NCBI GenBank assembly: GCA_002338605.1
Contig: DDIP01000270.1
Location: 1 to 8,237, forward strand
DNA from: Proteobacteria bacterium UBA1847
Lineage (GTDB): Bacteria; Pseudomonadota; Gammaproteobacteria; Steroidobacterales; Woeseiaceae
Reading direction: 5' to 3'
DNA: 8,237 nt
Under the pieces are notes generated by a model. The model saw only the letters and a program-made list of their open reading frames with translations. It ran no database searches and was not told where the DNA came from. Position numbers and translations under genes: made by a program. Shown here one piece after another: positions 1-6,635 of the stretch (positions within the stretch are counted from its first letter, which is position 1; each line of letters starts with the position of its first letter).

Positions 1-22
1 TTTCGGGAAAAGGATTAACAGC

Positions 23-802
23 ATGACGAATCGCATGCCGGCGTTGTTTCTCGGGCATGGCAATCCTATGAATGCCATGGCCGACAACGATTACACTGGA
101 GCCTGGTCGGCCCTTGGCCGTGAGATACCGCGGCCAAGGGCGGTACTTTGCATTTCAGCACACTGGTACGAATCTCTCCGCGCCGTCACGGCCGCTGCAA
201 GGCCAGGCACTATTCACGACTTCGGTGGGTTCCCCGAGGAACTGTACAAAGTGCAGTATCCCGCGCCAGGCGATCCTGATCTCGCGGAGCAGGTGGCCGG
301 GTTACTGGGCTCAGATGGCTTCGGCCTGGACGGGTCTCGCGGCCTTGATCACGGGGCCTGGTCCGTTCTGGCGCACGTCTATCCGGAAGCCGACGTACCG
401 ATCGTACAACTGAGTATCGACCGAAGTCAGCCCGCTGGCTGGCATTATGCGCTGGCGCAGAAGTTGCAATCGCTTCGCGACGACAACGTGTTGATCGTCG
501 GGAGTGGCAACATCGTGCACAATCTGCGCGCTTACGACTGGGGCAATGCAGACACGGAAGCGTTCAATTGGGCGCAGAGGTTCGAGAGGCTGGCCCGGGA
601 TCACCTGCGCCGCGCCGATTTTGTGCCCCTGGTCGAATACAAGTCTTTGGGCCCCGACGCCATGCTGGCTGCACCTACGCCCGATCACTACCTGCCGTTG
701 CTCTACGTGCTGGCTCAGCATACTGAGGGTGAGCCGCTTACATTTCCGGTTGAGGGATTCGAGGGCGGATCCATTTCCATGCTCGCCGTGCAGACTGGAT
801 GA
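23..802 (+). CDS. ygiD: YgiD/DODA-type extradiol dioxygenase (LigB superfamily)
   Basis: This 259-residue protein belongs to the class III extradiol dioxygenases (LigB superfamily), in the branch of E. coli YgiD and plant DOPA 4,5-dioxygenase. The family binds one divalent metal and opens catechol rings such as L-DOPA, in the cytoplasm. The sequence shows the family landmarks: GHGNP near the N-terminus (His12), SAHWYE (His47), LDHGAW (His110), GSGNIVHN (His166) and PDHYLPL (His222). By family comparison His12, His47, His166 and possibly His222 are metal ligands, and His110 is a likely catalytic residue. Length is normal for the family. The start at 23 has an AAAAGGA ribosome site at 8-14, eight bases upstream. 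A second Met at residue 5 lies just before the conserved block, but the first is better placed. The physiological substrate cannot be read from the sequence. The gene is convergent to the TRAP genes and is probably not part of the glucuronate pathway. Confidence 0.93.
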   Translation: MTNRMPALFLGHGNPMNAMADNDYTGAWSALGREIPRPRAVLCISAHWYESLRAVTAAARPGTIHDFGGFPEELYKVQYPAPGDPDLAEQVAGLLGSDGFGLDGSRGLDHGAWSVLAHVYPEADVPIVQLSIDRSQPAGWHYALAQKLQSLRDDNVLIVGSGNIVHNLRAYDWGNADTEAFNWAQRFERLARDHLRRADFVPLVEYKSLGPDAMLAAPTPDHYLPLLYVLAQHTEGEPLTFPVEGFEGGSISMLAVQTG

Positions 803-927
803 TAACTACAACCAACCCTTTCACTATTCTGTCGAGCTTCGCGGCCCATGCTTCTCGTTCCTGGGATAATCTTTCGGGTTACGACGACGGTGACCGACTT
901 GTCGTTGTTTTTCGTCGACACTATGAG
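803..927. other. Convergent intergenic gap between ygiD and dctM
   Basis: These 125 bases separate two genes that read toward each other. Apart from the + strand terminator candidate at 881-912 and a weak TGTCG/CGACA pair (900-904 with 916-920), I see nothing in it. There is no convincing small gene, and no T-tailed hairpin on the minus strand to end the TRAP transcript. Confidence 0.6.
881..912 (+). terminator. Candidate rho-independent terminator after ygiD
   Basis: ACGACGA at 881-887 pairs with TTGTCGT at 899-905, with one G-U pair. The stem continues as CGG (888-890) with CCG (894-896) around a TGA loop, leaving a two-base bulge at 897-898. A T-rich tail, TGTTTTT, follows at 906-912. It lies about 80 bases after the ygiD stop and before the convergent dctM stop, as expected for a + strand terminator. 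The lower stem is not very GC-rich, and folding was done by eye. On the opposite strand the hairpin is not followed by a T-tract, so it does not obviously end the dctM transcript. Confidence 0.55.
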
Positions 928-2220
928 TTACTCGTACAGTCCAAGAACCCTCGGCAACCATTCGGATACCGCGGGAACATAAGCAACGACCATCAGCACG
1001 GCGAACATGGCAAAGTACATCGGCAGCAGCGGCCGAATAATTGCGCCAATTGACGTCTTACCAATGGCGCTACTGACAAATAGCAGGCTTCCGACTGGCG
1101 GGCTGCAGAGCCCGATGCAAAGGTTCAGCACCAGCATGATGCCGAAGTGTAGCGGCGACATGCCGAGGTCGACCGCAATCGGCAGAAAAATCGGTGTAAA
1201 GATCAATACCGCTGGCGTCATGTCGAGAAATGCACCGACCAGCAGCAAGGCCAGGTTGATGAGCAGCAGCAGCACGATCGGGTTGTCACTGATGCTCAAT
1301 AGTGCGTTGCTCACGAGGGTCGGAATATTATCGTATGCCAAAATCCATGACATGGCGGTGGAAACGGCAATGAGGAACATTACGATCGCTGTGGTTTCTG
1401 CAGACTTGATCAGGAGGTCAGGCAAATCGGCGAGCTTCACCTCTCGATAAGCTAATGCCAGAAACAGCGAGTACAGTACGGCAACGGCACCCGCCTCGGT
1501 GGCCGTAAAAATTCCGCCGATAATGCCGCCGATAACAATGACGATCAGCAACAAGCTGGGAAACGCGTGCAGCATGGTTGACAGTACGTGCCGCATTGTC
1601 GACCGGGCGGCAGGTTGCAGCCCCGCACGGCGCGCGTAGAAAGCGGAAACGACCATCAATGCCAGTGCGACCAGCATGCCCGGGAGATAGCCGGCGACGA
1701 AAAGCGCCGCGATCGACACGCCGCCGCTGGCAACGGCGTAAATAATGAGTATGTTGCTCGGCGGTATCAGCAGGCCGGTCGTCGCGGCCGTTGCAGTCAC
1801 CGCCGTACTGAAGTCCTTATCGTAGCCGTCCTTCTTCATCGCCGGAATCATGAAACCGCCCACGGCCGATGCGGCTGCGACGGCGGAACCGGAAATCGCG
1901 CCGAACAAGGTGCAGGCGATGACGTTGACGAATGCAAGCCCACCGGGCAACGCGCCGAGCAGCGACTTGGCAAACTCGATCAGGCGATATGCAATACCGC
2001 CCTGTGCCATCAGGTTGCCGGAAATGATGAACAATGGAATCGCAAGCAGCGCGAAGCTGTCCAGACCACTCGCCATGCGCTGTGCCATTGTTGTCACTGC
2101 CGGCAGCGCGTCGATCGACAGCAGCATCGTTGCGAGCGTTGCGAGACCGATCCCGAACGCGATCGGAACGCCGAGCGCCAGCAGTACGGCGAGAATGACG
2201 AGTAGCAGCAGGAACGACAT
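928..2220 (-). CDS. dctM: TRAP transporter large permease (DctM family)
   Basis: This 430-residue integral membrane protein is the large, ion-translocating subunit of a tripartite ATP-independent periplasmic (TRAP) transporter. It is hydrophobic almost throughout. Family landmarks are FGAISGSAVAAASAVGG (about 106-122), the LLIPPSN loop (150-156), the cytoplasmic GGIFTATEAGA stretch (about 235-245) and CIGLCSPPVGSLL (368-380). The two similar halves, each with a re-entrant hairpin carrying a Pro-containing loop (IPPSN, SPPVG), match the elevator-type DctM fold. Length is typical for an unfused large permease. Its ATG follows directly after the TAG stop of dctQ with no spacer, so the two are probably translationally coupled. 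It is the last gene of the leftward operon. From context the substrate is D-glucuronate or a related hexuronate; the permease sequence itself does not show this. Confidence 0.94.
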   Translation of the reverse strand: MSFLLLLVILAVLLALGVPIAFGIGLATLATMLLSIDALPAVTTMAQRMASGLDSFALLAIPLFIISGNLMAQGGIAYRLIEFAKSLLGALPGGLAFVNVIACTLFGAISGSAVAAASAVGGFMIPAMKKDGYDKDFSTAVTATAATTGLLIPPSNILIIYAVASGGVSIAALFVAGYLPGMLVALALMVVSAFYARRAGLQPAARSTMRHVLSTMLHAFPSLLLIVIVIGGIIGGIFTATEAGAVAVLYSLFLALAYREVKLADLPDLLIKSAETTAIVMFLIAVSTAMSWILAYDNIPTLVSNALLSISDNPIVLLLLINLALLLVGAFLDMTPAVLIFTPIFLPIAVDLGMSPLHFGIMLVLNLCIGLCSPPVGSLLFVSSAIGKTSIGAIIRPLLPMYFAMFAVLMVVAYVPAVSEWLPRVLGLYE

Positions 2221-2730
2221 CTATTCCGCCGCCTCGTGGCGCGTTGGCATGTCATCTATCGGATGCGCAATGTTGTACAGGGCGTACAGCACCAGGAGGA
2301 TGCCGCAAACGGGGATAATTGCGTAAACCCAGGCCATCTGAACGCCGAGGGCTGCCGATGTCTGCTCGAGCCTTGCGGTGAGTGCCACGAGATTGCTGCC
2401 GCCGACGATGATTACGCTGACTGAAAATACGATCACACAAATTGCCGATACGACTTCGAGCCGGCGTCGGCCGACTGCCGACAACCTGGTCGCCAGAATG
2501 TCGATGCCGACGTGCGCATGTGTTCGATACGCGTAAACGGCTCCCAGCAAGCCAGCCCAGATCAGCGCAAAGCGTGCCAGTTCCTCGGTCCAGGAGCTCG
2601 GATCACGGAGAAAATATCGCGACGCGACCTGCCATGTGATGCTCAGTACCAACACACTCATCAGCAGGATCAGTGCAAGCTTTAACAAGCGATCGACCGA
2701 GTCAAATATTCGTGTGATGGGTAGATTCAT
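2221..2730 (-). CDS. dctQ: TRAP transporter small permease (DctQ family)
   Basis: This 169-residue protein is the small membrane subunit of the TRAP transporter and partners the large permease in the inner membrane. Four hydrophobic segments are visible, at roughly residues 14-36, 52-68, 91-111 and 132-153. The family signature of a first-helix end with R-Y-F followed by a W-TEELAR-F motif is present at about 38-54. A THAHVGID segment at about 70-77 is another usual DctQ mark. The ATG overlaps the dctP stop by four bases (ATGA), and no strong ribosome site is seen upstream, so translation is probably coupled to dctP. Length and topology are typical. A separate Q and M pair, rather than a fused QM protein, is what the sequence shows. 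Confidence 0.92.
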   Translation of the reverse strand: MNLPITRIFDSVDRLLKLALILLMSVLVLSITWQVASRYFLRDPSSWTEELARFALIWAGLLGAVYAYRTHAHVGIDILATRLSAVGRRRLEVVSAICVIVFSVSVIIVGGSNLVALTARLEQTSAALGVQMAWVYAIIPVCGILLVLYALYNIAHPIDDMPTRHEAAE

Positions 2731-3707
2731 GGTAATTCGCCAATCCGATCGATCAAAGCGCCGATCGGCGTGCCTGCGTAGCTGGCGTGCATGGAGCTTA
2801 CCGAGTCACGAAACGGTTCCTTGTCCGGCGAAATGACTTCCACGCCGGCTGCGCGCACAGTATCGAGCGCTTCCTCGGTTGCCGCTGCCCACAATCGTCG
2901 TTGCAGCTCCGCCGATTCACTTGCCGCGCGCTGGAGCCATTCCTGCTGCTGGTTATCGAGCTTTCTCCAGGTCAGTGTCGACACGATGAGTACGTCGGGC
3001 ACAAACGTATGTTCGTCGAGTGTGAAATACTTTGCAGCCTCGTAGTGCCTGGACAAATGAAAGCTCGGCGGATTGTTTTCAGCCCCGTCGACAACCCCTT
3101 GCTGCAGCGCGGTATACAACTCGCCCCAATCGATCGGCGTCGCCGCACCGCCGAGTGCTTCGATCATGGCGACCGATGTCCGACTCTTCTGCACGCGAAT
3201 TTTCATGCCGTCCAGATCAGCGGGCGAATGGACCGGCTTGTCTGTGGTGTAAAAACTGCGGCTTCCGGCGTCGTAGTAAGTCAAGCCACGCAAGTCGACG
3301 CTTTCCAGCGACAGCAACAGTTCCCTTCCGATGCTACTGGTGGCTACGCGCCAGAAATGATCGCCGTCACGGAACACATATGGCACGCTGAATACACCCA
3401 TTTCCGGTGAAAAGCTTTCCAGCGGGCTTGCCGAGACCTTCGTCAGGTCGAGGCTGCCGATCTGCAGTAGCTCGACCAGCTCCCGCTCCGCGCCCAGTTG
3501 CCGGTTAGGGTAGATATCGATGTGCATTGTTCCGCCTGAGACTTCGTCGAGCACATCGGCCATGTGCACCATCGCGTGATGCACGGGATGATTGGTGTCG
3601 AGCCCGTGGCCCAGCGTCAGGCGAACGGATTCATCGGAATCGGCACACGATACCAACAGCCACGCAAGCACGAAGAGGACAGCACTGGTACCGGCCCGAT
3701 TCCGCAT
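2727..3707 (-). CDS. dctP: TRAP substrate-binding protein (DctP family), probable uronate binder, lipobox present
   Basis: This 326-residue protein is the extracytoplasmic binding subunit that hands substrate to DctQM. The mature part begins with LTLGHGLDTNHPVH and runs through LGAERELVELLQIGSLDLT (about 71-89), MKIRVQ (168-173) and VDGAENNPPSF (206-216), all usual DctP landmarks. Arg171 in MKIRVQ corresponds to the family's arginine that salt-bridges the substrate carboxylate, and Asn211/Asn212 lie where substrate contacts occur. The N-terminus has a basic start and hydrophobic core ending in LVSC, which reads as a signal peptidase II lipobox with Cys21. The protein may therefore be a membrane-anchored lipoprotein rather than freely soluble. 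The start lies 6 bases after the GH2 stop and has a strong GGAGGAG site that overlaps the end of that gene. Next to a glucuronidase and uxaC, glucuronate is the likely ligand; this is inference. Confidence 0.92.
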   Translation of the reverse strand: MRNRAGTSAVLFVLAWLLVSCADSDESVRLTLGHGLDTNHPVHHAMVHMADVLDEVSGGTMHIDIYPNRQLGAERELVELLQIGSLDLTKVSASPLESFSPEMGVFSVPYVFRDGDHFWRVATSSIGRELLLSLESVDLRGLTYYDAGSRSFYTTDKPVHSPADLDGMKIRVQKSRTSVAMIEALGGAATPIDWGELYTALQQGVVDGAENNPPSFHLSRHYEAAKYFTLDEHTFVPDVLIVSTLTWRKLDNQQQEWLQRAASESAELQRRLWAAATEEALDTVRAAGVEVISPDKEPFRDSVSSMHASYAGTPIGALIDRIGELP

Positions 3708-3713
3708 GATGCG

Positions 3714-5780
3714 TTACTCCTCCGCCTTACGCTGGTAGTAGTCGCGCAGCACGTAAAACGCCTGCTTTTTCTCGCCCTTTTCGGAGACGATACCCTTGCG
3801 ATTGTAGTTTTCCTGGATACCGTTCAGCTGACGAAGGGCCGAGCGAAAATCCTTGAGGATCCACGGCGACATCCCCTGGACCGCATCGTTGCGATCCAGC
3901 ATGTCGAGCTGGTGCTCGTACACCCGGGCCTGGTATGCCTCGGTCCAGATGCTGCCATCGCCGTGAGGCGATACGTATCCCTTCTTGGCCCCGGCGCCGA
4001 ACTCGGAAATAATGATCGGCTTGCCGAACACGTTGACGAAGCGGATGTCATTCATGATCCGGAAAATGGTTCTGCGGGTCGTTGCCTCGTCGACGGGCAG
4101 GGAATTGTGCAGAAACGCCGCGTAGTACCACCCGAAATATTCGTTGTATCCGATAATGTCGACGACGGAACCCAACTCGTCCTTGAGCACGACCTGGATC
4201 TTGCCGTTGAGTACGGCATCCATGTCGTCCCCGATTAGTTCGTCGGCCATTGCCTCGAGTTGTGCACGTGTTTCCGGATCGTCGATTTCCGGGTCGTTTA
4301 GAAACTCGGCAACGAGTCGTTTGGTTACGTCCGCAAATTCCTGCGTGACGTCGCCAACCAGTGCTGCCGCGATCGGGCGCCCGCTCTTGTCAATCGTCCG
4401 AGCATCGGTCGCAAGCGTCTTGAGGAATGCCAGTCGCTCCGGCGTTTGCGGAGAGGTCTCATTGGCAACGGACCACATGACGATCGAGGCGCGGTTCAGA
4501 TCGCGATGGACGTTGTCCGAGATCTGCTGTCTTGCGACGGCAAGCGTTTCCTCGTTCCCCCAGTCGATTACTGACACGATTGGAATTTCGCTCCACACCA
4601 TCAGGCCGAGTTCGTCCGCCGCCCTTACCGCGTATTCATTGTGAGGGTAGTGGGCGAGGCGCACGAAATTGCCGTTCAGCTCCTTGATCAGGCCTAGCTG
4701 GGCGCGTGCGTCCTCGGCGTCATAAGCGACGCCGCTTTTCAGGTACGACTCGTCGTGCATGCTGATGCCGCGCAGGAATACGACCTCACCGTTCAGCAAG
4801 ATCTTGCCATCGGCAACTTCGACGGTACGAAAGCCAATACGATCGTCGAGCCTCGATCCGCTGCTGACCACGCTCACGTTGTACAGCTTCGGATTCTCGG
4901 GCGACCACAGCGCGGCTTCGGCCGAAAACGATAGCTCTGCGTATCCGTCCTCGTTGGTCGAGGCAGCGGCTTCGACATCGAGTTCAGGAATGCGAATCGT
5001 AACCTGTTGACCGGCAGCACTCCCGCCATCGAGTTGCACCCATGCTTTGAAGCTTTGATCCTCAAGATCATCGAGATACACGTGGTATTGCTGGATGAAC
5101 GTTTCAGGTACGGTGATGAGGTGCACGTCGCGCGTGATACCACTGTATTTGAAGAAGTCCGAAGTTCTCGCCGTGGGAATCGTCGATTCGTCAAGATATC
5201 CGTCAACGCGAACAGAAATATAGTTGTCACCGTCGACGAGAGCGTCGGTTGCCTCGACATTGAACGCGACGTATCCGCCCTTGTGGGTTGCCAGCGGCTT
5301 ACCGTTTACGTAGACATTTGCAAAATAGTTGACGCCATCGAAGTGCAGGAAATACCGTTCACCGGCCTTCTTGTTGAGCGTTACATTGCGCTGGTACCAG
5401 ACGACGCCGCGGTAGCGAAACAGGTGGTCGTCCTGCGTATTCCAGTCACCGGGTACGTTTAGCTGGCGGCGCTCGTCGAAGCTGTGCTCGACGAGTTCCA
5501 TACCGGTCAGCGGCGGGACCGGCGCATGGTAGGCGCCACCCAAAAGACCTCGCTCGCCGATTTCGTGTTCATCAACGAGGATGTTCCAGGCGCCGTTGAG
5601 TGAAACGCGGCTGCGCCCGGCGCTGTTGCTCATCAGGGGTGCGGGGCTGGCGTATTCCTTCTCGCTCCACTCGAACAGGCCCTTCTCCTCGTCCGCGCCT
5701 TCCGTTTCAGCACCGACGGTAAGCCCCGCGAAAACCAGGGCAGCGGTAAGAAAAGTGAATTTAATCATAAGTTTGTACAT
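3714..5780 (-). CDS. Secreted glycoside hydrolase family 2 beta-glucuronidase
   Basis: This 688-residue GH2 enzyme hydrolyses beta-D-glucuronides to free D-glucuronate by a retaining mechanism. A signal peptide spans about 1-24, with probable cleavage after TVGA, so the protein is exported to the periplasm or beyond. The domain order is a jelly-roll sugar-binding domain (about 55-225), an immunoglobulin-like domain (about 228-322) and a TIM barrel (about 325-685) that opens with FLRGISMHDES. Glu441 in MWSVANE is the predicted acid/base, and Glu593 in IIISEFG the nucleophile. The NRKG motif (Asn660, Lys662) matches the NxK pair that reads the glucuronide carboxylate in beta-glucuronidases, which argues against a galactosidase or mannosidase. 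YFGWYY at 548-553 also matches the glucuronidase barrel. The loop after WSEIP is short, unlike the long E. coli loop 1. About 55-60 extra, mostly helical and acidic residues lie near 478-537, between the catalytic residues. The start is fixed by a strong ribosome site; Met5 would be too far from it. It is the first gene of the leftward operon. Confidence 0.9.
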   Translation of the reverse strand: MYKLMIKFTFLTAALVFAGLTVGAETEGADEEKGLFEWSEKEYASPAPLMSNSAGRSRVSLNGAWNILVDEHEIGERGLLGGAYHAPVPPLTGMELVEHSFDERRQLNVPGDWNTQDDHLFRYRGVVWYQRNVTLNKKAGERYFLHFDGVNYFANVYVNGKPLATHKGGYVAFNVEATDALVDGDNYISVRVDGYLDESTIPTARTSDFFKYSGITRDVHLITVPETFIQQYHVYLDDLEDQSFKAWVQLDGGSAAGQQVTIRIPELDVEAAASTNEDGYAELSFSAEAALWSPENPKLYNVSVVSSGSRLDDRIGFRTVEVADGKILLNGEVVFLRGISMHDESYLKSGVAYDAEDARAQLGLIKELNGNFVRLAHYPHNEYAVRAADELGLMVWSEIPIVSVIDWGNEETLAVARQQISDNVHRDLNRASIVMWSVANETSPQTPERLAFLKTLATDARTIDKSGRPIAAALVGDVTQEFADVTKRLVAEFLNDPEIDDPETRAQLEAMADELIGDDMDAVLNGKIQVVLKDELGSVVDIIGYNEYFGWYYAAFLHNSLPVDEATTRRTIFRIMNDIRFVNVFGKPIIISEFGAGAKKGYVSPHGDGSIWTEAYQARVYEHQLDMLDRNDAVQGMSPWILKDFRSALRQLNGIQENYNRKGIVSEKGEKKQAFYVLRDYYQRKAEE
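3717..3723 (-). promoter_or_regulatory. Strong ribosome binding site for dctP inside the GH2 3' end
   Basis: On the minus strand the sequence reads GGAGGAG, immediately before the TAA stop of the GH2 gene and nine bases ahead of the dctP ATG. Its strength suits high production of a binding protein and supports the chosen start and co-transcription with the hydrolase gene. Confidence 0.75.
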
Positions 5781-5788
5781 ACTGGCGA

Positions 5789-5795
5789 CTCCTCC
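5789..5795 (-). promoter_or_regulatory. Strong ribosome binding site for the GH2 gene
   Basis: The minus strand reads GGAGGAG, eight bases before the ATG at 5780. This spacing favours that ATG over the in-frame Met four codons further in, and so fixes the N-terminus of the signal peptide. Confidence 0.8.
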
Positions 5796-5843
5796 AGGCG
5801 ATGCCGGCAGGCCACTTTTCGAACGCGACTAACTTCTGATTTA

Positions 5844-5864
5844 TTGGTCATGTGGCCTTACCAA
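5844..5864. promoter_or_regulatory. Candidate operator for the ExuR/UxuR-like regulator
   Basis: TTGGT at 5844-5848 and ACCAA at 5860-5864 form a perfect 5-bp inverted repeat with an 11-base spacer. The right part also contains TGG-N5-CCA (5853-5863), the geometry of FadR-subfamily GntR operators. TTGGT/ACCAA half-sites are those I recall for enterobacterial UxuR/ExuR sites, but there the halves lie much closer together, so the match is imperfect. The site overlaps the candidate -35 of the regulator gene, which would allow repression and autoregulation. Confidence 0.35.
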
Positions 5865-5886
5865 ATTGCCGAAGATCATATATCAT
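5858..5886 (+). promoter_or_regulatory. Candidate sigma70-type promoter for the regulator-uxaC-uxuB arm
   Basis: TTACCA (5858-5863) and TATCAT (5881-5886) are separated by exactly 17 bases. The -10 matches the consensus at five of six positions and the -35 at four of six. Transcription would begin near 5893, giving a leader of about 30 bases before the ATG at 5925. The -35 overlaps the candidate operator. The assignment was made by eye. Confidence 0.4.
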
Positions 5887-5913
5887 CGAGTACAGAATGC
5901 AAATCCGACTCGC

Positions 5914-5917
5914 GGAG
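5914..5917 (+). promoter_or_regulatory. Ribosome binding site that sets the regulator start
   Basis: GGAG lies seven bases before the ATG at 5925. The more upstream in-frame ATG at 5844 has no such site and would add 27 residues unlike the family. It would also lie upstream of the candidate promoter. Confidence 0.75.
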
Positions 5918-5924
5918 ATACCGA

Positions 5925-6626
5925 ATGGAAATAAAAGCCGTACGCCCGGAACGCCTTTATCTGAAGGTTGCCGAGCAGCTCTCTGAGCATATCGACAATG
6001 GCGACATCGCAGTGGGTGCACGCTTGCCATCCGAACGCGACCTGGCCGAAAGATTTGCCGTCAGTCGACCGACAATTCGGGAAGCGATGATCGCGCTCGA
6101 ACTTGCCGGCCGGGTCGAGATCCGCTCGGGTTCCGGCGTTTACGTCAGCAGCGGTGAGCCCAAGGATCTGACGAACATCGACGACGATGCGCCAGGACCG
6201 TTGGAATTACTCGAGGCGCGGTACTTTTTCGAAAGCGATGCCGCTGCGCTGGCCGCGGAGCGCGCCACGAAGCGCGACATCAAGGCCATCGAAAAAGCGC
6301 TGCAGGCTATAAAGTCCGAGAATCGCAAGGACGAGCAACACGAGAAAGCCGACGAGCGCTTTCATCTGTTGATTGCGAAGGCTTCCGGCAATAGCGCGAT
6401 CCATGCGGCAATTCGACATATTTGGGAGTTGCGCAGGACATCCACACTGAGCGTTTTTTTCCACGAGCAGCTCCGCAAGCAGGGTGTCAAGCCGATCATT
6501 CGTGATCACCAGGAAATTCTCGATGCGATTCGCGATTCGGATGCAGACGGTGCACGCCAGGCGATGCAACGTCACCTGCAACGCGTCATCGATGACATTG
6601 TTAATGAAGACGATGCGGCAGCGTGA
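5925..6626 (+). CDS. GntR-family transcriptional regulator, FadR/FCD type, ExuR/UxuR-like
   Basis: This 233-residue DNA-binding protein has an N-terminal winged helix-turn-helix (about 10-75, with LPSERDLAERFAVSRPTIRE) and a C-terminal all-helical FCD ligand domain (about 92-222). Its opening, MEIKAVRPERLYLKVAEQL, resembles the first residues of E. coli ExuR, as do GSGVYV at the wing and GPLELLEARYFFES at the linker. Asp143, His147, His195 and His217 form the Asp-His-His-His set that binds metal in many FCD domains. Such regulators usually repress hexuronate genes and release DNA when a uronate or pathway intermediate binds. The reading frame stays open upstream to an ATG at 5844, but the ribosome site and family N-terminus support 5925. 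It is the first gene of the rightward set, 9 bases before uxaC, and probably controls both arms. The exact effector (glucuronate, fructuronate or another) cannot be told from sequence. Confidence 0.9.
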   Translation: MEIKAVRPERLYLKVAEQLSEHIDNGDIAVGARLPSERDLAERFAVSRPTIREAMIALELAGRVEIRSGSGVYVSSGEPKDLTNIDDDAPGPLELLEARYFFESDAAALAAERATKRDIKAIEKALQAIKSENRKDEQHEKADERFHLLIAKASGNSAIHAAIRHIWELRRTSTLSVFFHEQLRKQGVKPIIRDHQEILDAIRDSDADGARQAMQRHLQRVIDDIVNEDDAAA

Positions 6627-6635
6627 CCACAACGA

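Larger units (their letters stand above)
5781..5924. promoter_or_regulatory. Divergent control region between glucuronidase-TRAP and exuR-uxaC arms
   Basis: This 144-base gap is the only non-coding space between two divergent gene sets of one pathway, so it must hold promoters for both. It is more AT-rich in its right half. Visible elements are ribosome sites at each edge, a TTGGT...ACCAA inverted repeat (5844-5864), an AT-rich near-palindrome (5874-5887), an AGGCCAC/GTGGCCT inverted pair (5809-5815 and 5852-5858) and a candidate rightward promoter. I could not pick out a convincing leftward -35/-10 pair. Confidence 0.75.

Noticed and set aside
799..1053. Small + strand frame overlapping the ygiD end and the dctM end
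   Set aside because: It starts inside the last codons of ygiD without a ribosome site, runs through the terminator hairpin and continues antisense to dctM. The product is low in hydrophobic core residues and unlike any family I know.
1588..2205. Long + strand open frame (205 codons) opposite dctM
   Set aside because: Its product is rich in Arg, His, Gln and Cys with no recognisable domain. It is the expected shadow of a GC-rich membrane protein gene on the other strand, and dctM has strong family motifs throughout.
3564..4238. Long + strand open frame (224 codons) spanning the ends of dctP and the GH2 gene
   Set aside because: It crosses two well-supported genes on the opposite strand and shows no ribosome site or familiar motif. 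It is explained as a shadow frame.
5809..5858. Terminal inverted repeats of a small mobile element
   Set aside because: The 7-base inverted pair has no flanking target duplication or transposase and lies within a normal divergent promoter region.
5844..5924. Longer regulator starting at the upstream ATG (27 more residues)
   Set aside because: The added residues have no family counterpart, no ribosome site precedes them, and they would start upstream of the candidate promoter. ExuR-like proteins begin with the MEI...RLY stretch at 5925.
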